Positions 1 through 6,962 of a DNA stretch of 33,717 nt are shown here, piece after piece (the stretch's first letter is position 1; the number at the start of each line of letters is the position of its first letter). Source of the DNA: Oceanivirga salmonicida (GTDB lineage: Bacteria; Fusobacteriota; Fusobacteriia; Fusobacteriales; Leptotrichiaceae); NCBI RefSeq assembly GCF_001517915.1, contig NZ_LOQI01000012.1, positions 1 to 33,717 on the forward strand, given 5' to 3'. The notes under the pieces were generated by a model. That model saw nothing but the letters and a program-made list of their open reading frames with translations, did not search any database and was not told the origin of the DNA. The position numbers and the translations under genes are program-made.

Positions 1-68
1 TTATCTACGTGTCCTATTGTTCCCACGTTTACGTGTGGTTTACTTCTGTCAAATTTTTGTTTTGCCAT
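1..68 (-). CDS. tuf: Elongation factor Tu, N-terminal fragment (cut by window edge)
   Basis: Only the first 22 codons are inside the window. They read MAKQKFDRSKPHVNVGTIGH followed by VD, which is the hallmark start of bacterial EF-Tu and leads into the GTP-binding P-loop just outside. EF-Tu carries aminoacyl-tRNA to the ribosomal A site with GTP in the cytoplasm. A strong ribosome binding site (AGGAGGAG on the minus strand, about 73-83) precedes the ATG at 68. The gene has its own promoter (128-156) and is divergent from rpsF. Identification from 22 residues is safe because this stretch is nearly invariant; the rest of the gene cannot be judged. Confidence 0.95.
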   Translation of the reverse strand, partial: MAKQKFDRSKPHVNVGTIGHVD

Positions 69-127
69 TTTATTCTCCTCCTATTATTTTCTTTTATCTT
101 TAATTTTAAAATAATATATATACGAGA

Positions 128-156
128 ATTATATCACTAATTTATTTTTTTGTCTA
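128..156 (-). promoter_or_regulatory. Promoter for tuf
   Basis: On the minus strand a TAGACA -35 box (151-156) is followed after 17 bases by TATAAT (128-133), preceded by TG one base upstream (extended -10). It lies about 60 bases upstream of the tuf start, so tuf has its own promoter here and does not depend on an upstream fusA-type operon. Seen by eye; not tested. Confidence 0.7.
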
Positions 157-187
157 GTCATGCAACTTTAATTCATATAGATTTCAC

Positions 188-217
188 TTGACACTTTCCC
201 CTTAAATTTGCTACAAT
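188..217 (+). promoter_or_regulatory. Promoter for the rpsF-ssb-rpsR operon
   Basis: A perfect TTGACA (188-193) is followed after 18 bases by TACAAT (212-217), about 60 bases before the rpsF start. It is the only good sigma-70-type match on the plus strand in this divergent intergenic region. Confidence 0.7.
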
Positions 218-278
218 GTAGTTACCTTGCTCTAAATATATTTTAGGGCTATAAACCAAGAGGAAAGGAGATAAGAAT

Positions 279-566
279 ATGACTAAATATGAAATTATGT
301 TTATCGTGTCAACTCAATTAACTGATGAAGAAAAAAAAGAAGTTGTTGAAAAAGTTGAAAAAACTTTAACTCGTTATGAAGCAGTTGAAATTACTACTGA
401 AATATTGGGCGATAAAAAATTAGCTTATCCAATTAATAAAAAAGAAAATGGATACTACGTTTTAACTAAATTCACTATTGACGGAACTAAACTAAATGAA
501 GTTGAAGCTAAATTAAATATAACGGAAGCTATATTAAAATACATGATTGTTAGAAACGAAAAGTAA
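279..566 (+). CDS. rpsF: 30S ribosomal protein S6
   Basis: The 95-residue product has the typical S6 opening (MTKYEIMFIVSTQLTDEE), the central block around LGDKKLAYPINKKENGYY and the end ILKYMIVRNEK. S6 binds the central domain of 16S rRNA together with S18 in the 30S platform. Length matches the family core; the acidic C-terminal tail of some Proteobacteria is missing, which is normal here. The ribosome binding site GGAAAGGAG lies at about 262-270. It is first in the conserved order rpsF-ssb-rpsR, which couples a ribosomal protein pair with the single-stranded DNA binding protein. Confidence 0.96.
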   Translation: MTKYEIMFIVSTQLTDEEKKEVVEKVEKTLTRYEAVEITTEILGDKKLAYPINKKENGYYVLTKFTIDGTKLNEVEAKLNITEAILKYMIVRNEK

Positions 567-590
567 CCAAAAAATAAAGAGGTGAAAGAA

Positions 591-986
591 ATGAATTATG
601 TAGGACTAATGGGTAGATTAACAAGAGACCCGGAATTAAAACAAACATCATCAGGTAAATCTTATTGTAGATTTTCCATAGCAGTTAGAAAAGAATTTGT
701 TAAAGATGGAGTAGATTTCATTAATTGTGTTGCTTGGGAAAAAACTGCTGAAAATATCAGTAACTTTTTTTCAAAAGGACAAAGAATTCTAATTCAAGGT
801 AGAATAAATACAGGAACTTATGAAGTTAATGGAGAAAAAAGAACTTCATTTGATATTATGGTTCAAAAATTTGACTTTATTGAAAACAGTGCAAACTCTT
901 CAAGCCAAGGTCAAACTTATACTTCTACTAATGATAATAATAATATGGAAGATGATACACTAGATGACGATGAATTTCCATTCTAA
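591..986 (+). CDS. ssb: Single-stranded DNA-binding protein
   Basis: The product of 131 residues has an N-terminal OB fold ([17 protein letters not shown], then [31 protein letters not shown]), a low-complexity Ser/Asn linker and the acidic tip DDDEFPF. SSB coats single-stranded DNA during replication and repair, and the tip recruits partner proteins. I place the start at ATG 591: the frame also opens with a GTG at 582, but that GTG sits inside the ribosome binding site AGAGGTG (578-584), correctly spaced for 591. The family starts at this methionine. It lies 24 bases after rpsF and 14 before rpsR, in the same operon. Confidence 0.95.
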   Translation: MNYVGLMGRLTRDPELKQTSSGKSYCRFSIAVRKEFVKDGVDFINCVAWEKTAENISNFFSKGQRILIQGRINTGTYEVNGEKRTSFDIMVQKFDFIENSANSSSQGQTYTSTNDNNNMEDDTLDDDEFPF

Positions 987-1000
987 ATAGGAGGTGTAAA

Positions 1001-1234
1001 ATGAAACCAGTAACAGAGTTTAAAAAGAAAAAAAGAAGACCAAAAGTTAAATTTAAACTAGAAGATATCGATTACAAAAATGTTGATTTATTAAAAAACT
1101 TTATGAATGATAAAGGAAAAATATCACCAGCAAGAGTAACAGGTCTTGACGCAAAAATTCAAAGAAAAATAGCTAAGGCAATAAAAAGAGCTAGACAAAT
1201 AGCATTATTACCTTATACAAAGATAGAAAAATAA
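1001..1234 (+). CDS. rpsR: 30S ribosomal protein S18
   Basis: This short basic protein (77 residues) has a Lys/Arg-rich N-terminus and the S18 core, with [21 protein letters not shown] followed by the [21 protein letters not shown] signature. S18 binds 16S rRNA as a partner of S6 in the 30S platform. A near-perfect anti-16S ribosome binding site (AGGAGGTG) stands just before the ATG. It is the last gene of the rpsF operon and is followed after two bases by an intrinsic terminator. The N-terminal segment lacks the zinc-binding cysteines seen in some S18 paralogues, so this is the zinc-independent form. Confidence 0.96.
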   Translation: MKPVTEFKKKKRRPKVKFKLEDIDYKNVDLLKNFMNDKGKISPARVTGLDAKIQRKIAKAIKRARQIALLPYTKIEK

Positions 1235-1236
1235 AG

Positions 1237-1267
1237 ATAAGCTGAGTCCAATCTCAGCTTATTTTTT
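1237..1267. terminator. Bidirectional terminator shared by rpsR and the MORN gene
   Basis: A perfect 10-base stem (ATAAGCTGAG 1237-1246, CTCAGCTTAT 1253-1262) with a 6-base loop is followed by a T-run on the plus strand. On the minus strand it is also followed by a T-rich run, TTATCTTTATTTTT. It separates the convergent rpsR and the gene at 1259-1888. The stop codon of the minus-strand gene (1259-1261) lies inside the stem. Confidence 0.88.
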
Positions 1268-1888
1268 ATTATTCAATTCATTTTTTAACATAATCCTTCC
1301 AATTTCTGTATGATAAATATCAAATACTATATCCACTAATTTACCATCTTTATAATACAATACTGCACTTCCTTGCTCTACTCCATGATTATATGAAAAC
1401 TCCTCTCTAAAATCTCCAAAATAAATTACTGCCTTACCATGTTTTATCCCATTTAAATATGCAAATTCTTGTCTTGAACCATCTTTATTATATTGTACAG
1501 CCTTGCCATTCAATTCGCCATTTTTGTCATAAGTAAATTCTTGTTTATCTCCGTTTTCAAAATATTGGGTTATCTTACCTGAAAATTCCCCTTTATTAAA
1601 AGTTGTTTCTTGCCTTTTTGACCCATCAGCATTATATTTTATAGCAATTCCGTCTTTTTCACCATTTTTATAATTAAATTTAATAATAATACCATCATTC
1701 CAATATCTTGTAACTAAACCTTCTTTTTTGCCCCTTACATATATACCTTCCTCTTTACTATCATCATATGTAATAATATATTTCCCTTCTTTTACTCCAT
1801 TTTTTAATTTAACATCTTCTGATATCACTTTACTTGAAAAACTTAATATGCTTAAAACTGTAATTAGTAACAATATAATTTTTTTCAT
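1259..1888 (-). CDS. Exported MORN-repeat (YwqK-like) protein
   Basis: The 209-residue product starts with a signal peptide (positive MKK, then a hydrophobic run to about residue 20). It then carries about seven tandem repeats of roughly 22 residues with the MORN-variant pattern (for example KNGEKDGIAIKYNADGS and KNGELNGKAVQYNKDGS). Such beta-hairpin repeat proteins are common in Fusobacteriota and are often listed as YwqK-type antitoxins, but no toxin gene adjoins this one. An envelope or periplasmic location is inferred from the signal peptide. The precise role is unknown. The ribosome binding site AAGGAG precedes the ATG. It has its own promoter (1918-1946) and is convergent with rpsR. Confidence 0.72.
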   Translation of the reverse strand: MKKIILLLITVLSILSFSSKVISEDVKLKNGVKEGKYIITYDDSKEEGIYVRGKKEGLVTRYWNDGIIIKFNYKNGEKDGIAIKYNADGSKRQETTFNKGEFSGKITQYFENGDKQEFTYDKNGELNGKAVQYNKDGSRQEFAYLNGIKHGKAVIYFGDFREEFSYNHGVEQGSAVLYYKDGKLVDIVFDIYHTEIGRIMLKNELNNKK

Positions 1889-1917
1889 AGTTAATCTCCT
1901 TAATTATTATTTATAAT

Positions 1918-1946
1918 ATTCTAATATTTTTTACACTTATTGTTAA
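1918..1946 (-). promoter_or_regulatory. Putative promoter for the MORN-repeat gene
   Basis: On the minus strand TTAACA (1941-1946) is followed after 17 bases by TAGAAT (1918-1923), about 30 bases before the start codon and downstream of the terminator that ends the TPR gene. A match of this quality in AT-rich DNA is suggestive only. Confidence 0.45.
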
Positions 1947-1953
1947 AGCATAT

Positions 1954-1988
1954 AAAAAAAACTCCAAAGAGATTATTCTCCTTAAAGT
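1954..1988 (-). terminator. Terminator of the TPR-protein gene
   Basis: Read on the minus strand, a 12-base-pair stem with some G-U pairs (1977-1988 with 1961-1972), a 4-base loop and a run of seven to eight T follow 22 bases after the stop codon of the gene at 2011-2946. It isolates that gene from the MORN gene downstream. Confidence 0.8.
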
Positions 1989-2010
1989 CTTTAAATCAAT
2001 ATATTTTAAT

Positions 2011-2946
2011 TTATTTTCTCTTTGATTCTAATTGTCTTAATATATCAGCACCATCTTTTTCTCTATATCTAACTGCTAATCTAGCATATGATTTTGCTTT
2101 TTCAAGCAATGAATTATCGTTATTATATAGATAAATGGCCATTTGAGTATAGGTAATCTTTTCTTTCAATAATTCTTTTAAATATTTTGCTTCTTTATTA
2201 ACGTCATTTAATTTAACTGAAACTAAAAATAATTTTCCTAATATCAATGCTTTATTTTCTTTTGTTAATTTGATTGCTTCTAAATATCTAGATGCATATC
2301 CCAATATTTTTTTATCATCTTTTGAATATTTTGCTAATGCTATATATAAATCTGCCATATACTGATAATCTCTACTATCTAATTTTACAGCTTTATTAAA
2401 TAATAAAACAGCAGGTGTTGTTTTATTTTCAGTATAAAGAGCATTCATCAAGTCATAATAATATGCTTTTTTATTATCTAATGTTCCTTTTTCATCAATA
2501 TATTTATTTAATCTTTCTGCTTCACTATCTCTACCTAATAAATATAGTATATAAGTCTCTCTTTCAACAAAAACTAAATTACCATAATTTGTTCTTTGAT
2601 TTAATTCTCTTAATAATGCTAACTTTTTATTTAAATTTTCTTCTGAATTTGCTAAAATTTCATTAGCAGAAACAGCAAATTGGTCATCAGTATTTTTATC
2701 ACTAGAAGCTAATTTTAAGTATTTAATTTTGTCTTCTAAACTATCAGACAATTCAAATAAAGCGTAGTATACTCTTGGCATTTCTTTTAATTCTGACCTT
2801 TTTGGTCTTATTTTTTTTAAGATTGCTATTGCTTCATTTCTTTTATTAGCTTGTAATAAACTACTTGCTTTTTCTAAATCTTCTTTAACTCCAGCAACCG
2901 ATATAATAGAAATTATCATCGCAAATGTTGCTATTATTTTTTTCAT
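2011..2946 (-). CDS. Exported tetratricopeptide-repeat protein
   Basis: This 311-residue protein has an N-terminal signal peptide (MKKIIATFAMIISIISVAG) and is otherwise alpha-helical, with TPR-like helical pairs. Examples are EKASSLLQANKRNEAIAILKK near the start, LLFNKAVKLDSRDYQYMADL in the middle and KAKSYARLAVRYREKDG at the end. TPR proteins are scaffolds for protein-protein contacts, and the signal peptide places this one outside the cytoplasmic membrane. No enzyme motif is visible and I cannot assign a partner. It stands alone between a good promoter (2978-3006) and its own terminator. The ribosome binding site GGGAGTGAT precedes ATG 2946. Confidence 0.68.
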   Translation of the reverse strand: MKKIIATFAMIISIISVAGVKEDLEKASSLLQANKRNEAIAILKKIRPKRSELKEMPRVYYALFELSDSLEDKIKYLKLASSDKNTDDQFAVSANEILANSEENLNKKLALLRELNQRTNYGNLVFVERETYILYLLGRDSEAERLNKYIDEKGTLDNKKAYYYDLMNALYTENKTTPAVLLFNKAVKLDSRDYQYMADLYIALAKYSKDDKKILGYASRYLEAIKLTKENKALILGKLFLVSVKLNDVNKEAKYLKELLKEKITYTQMAIYLYNNDNSLLEKAKSYARLAVRYREKDGADILRQLESKRK

Positions 2947-2977
2947 TCTCTATCACTCCCTATTTTTGTATATCTTT

Positions 2978-3006
2978 ATTTTAACCTTTTAATTTTTTTT
3001 TGTCAA
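2978..3006 (-). promoter_or_regulatory. Promoter for the TPR-protein gene
   Basis: On the minus strand a perfect TTGACA (3001-3006) is separated by exactly 17 bases from TAAAAT (2978-2983). It lies about 30 bases upstream of the start codon at 2946. Confidence 0.75.
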
Positions 3007-3076
3007 AGAAATTTGATATAATTTCAATTTTTTTATATATATTCTCTTTTTTTTCCTATTCTATTCTTTATTTTTA

Positions 3077-3085
3077 TGATATAAT
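3077..3085 (+). promoter_or_regulatory. Putative extended -10 promoter for the pcrA operon
   Basis: TGATATAAT (3077-3085) is a perfect extended -10 element about 30 bases before the pcrA start codon; no convincing -35 box precedes it. A second identical element stands at 3014-3022 on the same strand and could be an additional start site. Both lie in the divergent region between the TPR gene and pcrA. Confidence 0.5.
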
Positions 3086-3115
3086 TATTAGGTAAAAAAA
3101 AATAGGAGCGTTTAC

Positions 3116-5227
3116 ATGAGCATATTAAATAATTTAAATCCAAAACAAAAAAAGGCTGCACTGAAAATTGAAGGTGCTAGTTTAATATTAGCAGGTGCTG
3201 GTAGTGGTAAAACAAGAACAATAACATATAAAATAGCGTATATGGTAAAAGAAAAGGGTATAAATCCTAATAATGTACTAGCTCTTACATTTACTAATAA
3301 AGCAGCAAATGAAATGAAAGAAAGAGTAAATTCTTTGATAGGTGTAAATAGTGCTTATATGAATATATCAACATTTCATTCTTTTGCAGTTAGATTGTTA
3401 AGACAATACGGGGAAAATATAGGTTTTAATTCTAAATTTAATATCTATGATACTGATGACAGTCAATCGTTGATTAGAAAAATTATGAAAAAATTAATAT
3501 TAAGATATGATTTAACACCTAAAACTTATTTAAATAAAATTTCTAAATTAAAAGAAGATGAAATTTTACCCAATGATTTATCTAAGCATATTAATTTAAA
3601 TATGCCAGAAAACAAAGAGTTTTATGATGTATATAAACTTTATCAAGATGAACTTATAAAAAATAATAGTATGGATTTTTCAGACATACTGTACTATTGT
3701 AAAAAATTACTTCTTAATGATAGAGTTTTAAGTTTAGTACAAGATAAGTATAAATACATATTAGTAGATGAATATCAAGATACTAATAAATTACAATACG
3801 ATATAATTAATTTAATATCTAAAAAATACGGTAATATATGTGTAGTTGGAGATGAAGATCAAAGTATATATGCGTTTAGGGGAGCAGATATAAACAATAT
3901 ATTAAACTTTGAAAAAGATTACCCTGATGCACTAATTATAAAATTAGAGCAAAATTATAGATCTACACCTAATATTTTAGGGTTAGCTAATTCAGTTATA
4001 GTAAAAAATACTACTTCACTTGGTAAAAAATTATGGACTAAAAATCCTGAAGGTAAAAAAATATTATTTTTTGATGCTGAAGATGCTTATCAAGAAGCAA
4101 AATATATATGTAGTACTATAAAGAATTCTGGTAAGAAATATAATAATTTTGCAATACTTTATAGGACAAATTTTCAATCAAGAATACTAGAACAAGAATT
4201 AACAAGAAATAATATACCCAATATGGTATATGGCGGAATTTCATTCTATCAAAGAAAAGAAATTAAAGATTTATTAGCATACTTAGTATTAATAAATAAT
4301 CCTAATGATACAATAAATTTTGAAAGAGCTATTACTAATCCTAAACGAAAAATAGGTGCAGTTACTATAAGCAAAATAATTGATTATGGAGCAAAAAATA
4401 ATTTAAATTGCGTAGATGCTTTGATTTGTGATACTTCTCAAAAAGTAAAAGATTTTTATGAATTAATGATATATTTAAGAAAGTTTAGTGAAGTTAATAA
4501 AGTAAGTGATTTAATAAAAGAAATTTTAGATAAAACTAATTATACACTATCACTTGAAAAATTAGAAAACTATAACGACAAACTTTTAAATATTCAAGAA
4601 TTATATAATGCTATTATTGAAATAGAAAAAATTGATGAAAATATCACACTAGATGAATACTTAACTACTGTTTCACTATCATCAAATATAGATAATTTAG
4701 ATTCTAGTAATGTAGTTAAACTTATGACTATACATAATTCTAAGGGATTAGAATTTGATACAGTATTTTTAACAGGGTTTGAATATGGCTTATTTCCTAG
4801 TTTTAAATCAACGTTTGATAATAACGAACTAGAGGAAGAAAGAAGACTTTGCTATGTTGCAATTACTCGTGCAAAAAAAGAATTGCACATTACTTATGCT
4901 AAAAGTAGAATGATAAATGGTGTAACTAAATACGGGCAAGTTCCATCTGATTTTTATTCTGATATGGACAAGAAATTTTTATATATGGTTAATAAACAAA
5001 AAAACTTTGTTGAAAATAAACAAGAAAAAGTTAGAACTAATATTGAAAACTTTAATCCTTTCAAAATAAAAACAAACAATAGTAAATATAATATAGGTGA
5101 TATAGTAAATCACACTATATTTGGAAAAGGTAAAATAAAACATATTGATGAAAGAGCTTTAACAATAGAATTTATAGTCGGTGAGAAAAAGATTGCTCTT
5201 TTATTAGCAGACAAATTTTTAAAATAG
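3116..5227 (+). CDS. pcrA: ATP-dependent DNA helicase, PcrA/UvrD type (superfamily 1A)
   Basis: The 703-residue protein has the full SF1A helicase set: Walker A AGAGSGKT at residues 26-33, LALTFTNKAA, the Walker B LVDEYQDTN, GDEDQSIYAFRGAD, QNYRSTPNI, LMTIHNSKGLEFD and YVAITRAKKEL. It unwinds DNA 3' to 5' in mismatch and nucleotide excision repair and clears stalled complexes. The last 45 residues (GDIVNHTIFGKGKIKHID...) form the Tudor-like tail that contacts RNA polymerase in PcrA/UvrD, which argues for these rather than Rep. The ribosome binding site is TAGGAG at 3103-3108. It heads a seven-gene rightward operon; the next gene starts 9 bases after it. Confidence 0.93.
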   Translation: MSILNNLNPKQKKAALKIEGASLILAGAGSGKTRTITYKIAYMVKEKGINPNNVLALTFTNKAANEMKERVNSLIGVNSAYMNISTFHSFAVRLLRQYGENIGFNSKFNIYDTDDSQSLIRKIMKKLILRYDLTPKTYLNKISKLKEDEILPNDLSKHINLNMPENKEFYDVYKLYQDELIKNNSMDFSDILYYCKKLLLNDRVLSLVQDKYKYILVDEYQDTNKLQYDIINLISKKYGNICVVGDEDQSIYAFRGADINNILNFEKDYPDALIIKLEQNYRSTPNILGLANSVIVKNTTSLGKKLWTKNPEGKKILFFDAEDAYQEAKYICSTIKNSGKKYNNFAILYRTNFQSRILEQELTRNNIPNMVYGGISFYQRKEIKDLLAYLVLINNPNDTINFERAITNPKRKIGAVTISKIIDYGAKNNLNCVDALICDTSQKVKDFYELMIYLRKFSEVNKVSDLIKEILDKTNYTLSLEKLENYNDKLLNIQELYNAIIEIEKIDENITLDEYLTTVSLSSNIDNLDSSNVVKLMTIHNSKGLEFDTVFLTGFEYGLFPSFKSTFDNNELEEERRLCYVAITRAKKELHITYAKSRMINGVTKYGQVPSDFYSDMDKKFLYMVNKQKNFVENKQEKVRTNIENFNPFKIKTNNSKYNIGDIVNHTIFGKGKIKHIDERALTIEFIVGEKKIALLLADKFLK

Positions 5228-5236
5228 GAGTTTTAT

Positions 5237-5797
5237 ATGAAAAAAATTTTTATAATTTTATTATTTATTACAAATTTTACTTTTGCCGCAGGATTTAGAG
5301 ACGTACAAAAATGGTACCCTATAACTATGCTACCAGAAGTTAAAAATAAATTACAAGAAGGTGATATAATAATATTTAAACCTTTAAATTCATCATTAAC
5401 AGGCCGTTTTGGTCATATTGCACTTATTGGAGAAGATAAAAAAATAATCGATTTTCCTAACCCATCTGTTGGATTTAGAGAAACTCCAGTTGATATTTTA
5501 GCACTTGGAGAATATAGAGATATTTTAGTATTAAGATATAGAAATAGTACTAAAAAATTTAGAAAACAACTTATGAAAGAAGCATATTCTTATCTAAAAA
5601 AAAGTTACTCTATACTAAGTTTTCAAAATATAGAGCAAAATTCAACATATTGTTCATTATTTATTCATGATATATATGAAAAAATTAATGATAAAGATAA
5701 GACAGTATTCCCAGCTAGTACACTTTTTGTATTTCCAGAAGAATTTATAAATGCTGGCGAAAATTTTTATATTTTAGATTTAGATAAATTATTATAA
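5237..5797 (+). CDS. Exported permuted NlpC/P60 (YiiX-like) cysteine hydrolase, copy 1
   Basis: This 186-residue product has a cleavable signal peptide (MKKIFIILLFITNFTFA). It then follows the plan of circularly permuted papain-like hydrolases: EGDIIIF, then the catalytic histidine in RFGHIALIG (His60), and later the nucleophile in TYCSLFIHD (Cys139). Histidine preceding cysteine is the permuted order of the YiiX/YebB/LRAT-like group. Members cleave amide or ester bonds in peptidoglycan peptides or lipids; the substrate here is unknown. The signal peptide suggests periplasmic action. It shares about two thirds of its residues, without gaps, with the next gene, so the pair arose by tandem duplication. 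It sits between pcrA and pth. Confidence 0.78.
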   Translation: MKKIFIILLFITNFTFAAGFRDVQKWYPITMLPEVKNKLQEGDIIIFKPLNSSLTGRFGHIALIGEDKKIIDFPNPSVGFRETPVDILALGEYRDILVLRYRNSTKKFRKQLMKEAYSYLKKSYSILSFQNIEQNSTYCSLFIHDIYEKINDKDKTVFPASTLFVFPEEFINAGENFYILDLDKLL

Positions 5798-5820
5798 TTA
5801 TAATAAAATAGGAGTTTAAC

Positions 5821-6372
5821 ATGAAAAAAATACTAATATGTTTATTATTTATTACGAATTTAACCTTTGCAGCAGGTTTTAATGATATACAAATGTGGTA
5901 TCCTATAACTATGTTACCAGAAATTAAAGACAAATTACAAGAAGGCGATATTATAATATTTAAACCATTAACAACAAAATTTACATCTCGTTTTGGTCAT
6001 ATTGCAATAGTTGGTAAAGATAAAAAAATAGTTGATTTTCCTGATGGACATGTTGGTTTTAGAGAAATGCCCATCGAAATTGTTACAACACAAGAATATA
6101 GAGACGTTATAGTTATAAGATATAAGAATAGTACCAAAGAATTTAGGGAAAAACTTATGGAGAAAGTCTATTCTTACATAGATAAAAATTACTTTATACT
6201 AAGTTTTCATAATTTAAGTAAAAACACAACATACTGTTCATTATTTATTCGTGATGTTTATGAATTGGCTAATGATACAGATAAAACTATATTCCCAGAA
6301 AGTAATATTTTAGTATTACCAGAAGAATTTATAAATGCTGGTGAAAATTTCTATATACTAGAATTGGAATAA
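5821..6372 (+). CDS. Exported permuted NlpC/P60 (YiiX-like) cysteine hydrolase, copy 2
   Basis: The 183-residue product is collinear with the upstream gene, about 124 of 182 positions being identical by hand count. It keeps the signal peptide (ending TFAAG), EGDIIIF, RFGHIAIVG (His60) and TYCSLFIRD (Cys139). The C-terminal block PEEFINAGENFYIL is nearly unchanged between copies, while the stretch around residues 81-100 diverges most. Conservation of both catalytic residues implies both copies are active enzymes. It starts 23 bases after copy 1 with its own ribosome binding site (TAGGAG). Substrate unknown; cell-wall peptide or lipid amide cleavage are the likely options. Confidence 0.78.
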   Translation: MKKILICLLFITNLTFAAGFNDIQMWYPITMLPEIKDKLQEGDIIIFKPLTTKFTSRFGHIAIVGKDKKIVDFPDGHVGFREMPIEIVTTQEYRDVIVIRYKNSTKEFREKLMEKVYSYIDKNYFILSFHNLSKNTTYCSLFIRDVYELANDTDKTIFPESNILVLPEEFINAGENFYILELE

Positions 6373-6394
6373 TATAAACTTAGAAAGGTTATTT

Positions 6395-6943
6395 ATGAAA
6401 TTAATAGTAGGATTAGGTAATCCAGGAACTAACTATAAAAATACAAGACATAATATTGGATTTATCTTTTTAGATAATTATTTAGAAAAATTAAATCTAA
6501 TTAATTATACAAAAAAAGGCTTTAAGTCAGAATATATAAAAAAAGATGAGGTGTTCTTTCAAAAACCTTTAACATATATGAATAATAGTGGTCAAGCCAT
6601 ATCAGAATTAGCAAATTATTATAAAATAAAGCCTAATAATATCTATGTTATATATGATGACATGGACATGGAAATTGGTAAAATTAGAATTAGAGATCAA
6701 GGTAGTTCAGGTGGACATAATGGTATTAAATCTATTTTATCACATGTAGGAAATGATTTTATAAGAATCAAAATAGGTATTGGTAAAAAGAAAAATGATA
6801 CTATTGAACATGTTTTAGGCTCATTTAGTTTAGATGAATTTGAAATAATAAATTCAAAAAAAGAAGTAATCAATAATTTAATAGATGATATAATAAATGA
6901 CATTGATTTAGAAAAATTAAAAACAAAATATAATAATAAATGA
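6395..6943 (+). CDS. pth: Peptidyl-tRNA hydrolase
   Basis: The 182-residue cytoplasmic enzyme releases tRNA from peptidyl-tRNA that falls off ribosomes. Recognition is from GLGNPG (Asn9), TRHNIGF (catalytic His19), KPLTYMNNSGQAI, YDDMDMEIGKIRIR and GSSGGHNGIKSI, all in the standard order and spacing. Length is normal for bacterial Pth. The ATG is preceded by AGAAAGG. It lies 22 bases after the second hydrolase gene and 19 before the transporter, in the pcrA operon. Confidence 0.96.
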   Translation: MKLIVGLGNPGTNYKNTRHNIGFIFLDNYLEKLNLINYTKKGFKSEYIKKDEVFFQKPLTYMNNSGQAISELANYYKIKPNNIYVIYDDMDMEIGKIRIRDQGSSGGHNGIKSILSHVGNDFIRIKIGIGKKKNDTIEHVLGSFSLDEFEIINSKKEVINNLIDDIINDIDLEKLKTKYNNK

Positions 6944-6962
6944 GAATGGAGGAAATACTTTT

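Noticed and set aside
582-590. GTG start for ssb
   Set aside because: The GTG is part of the ribosome binding site for ATG 591, which gives the family N-terminus.
1259-1888. YwqK-type antitoxin of a toxin-antitoxin pair
   Set aside because: The repeat pattern fits, but the protein has a signal peptide and no partner toxin gene lies beside it.
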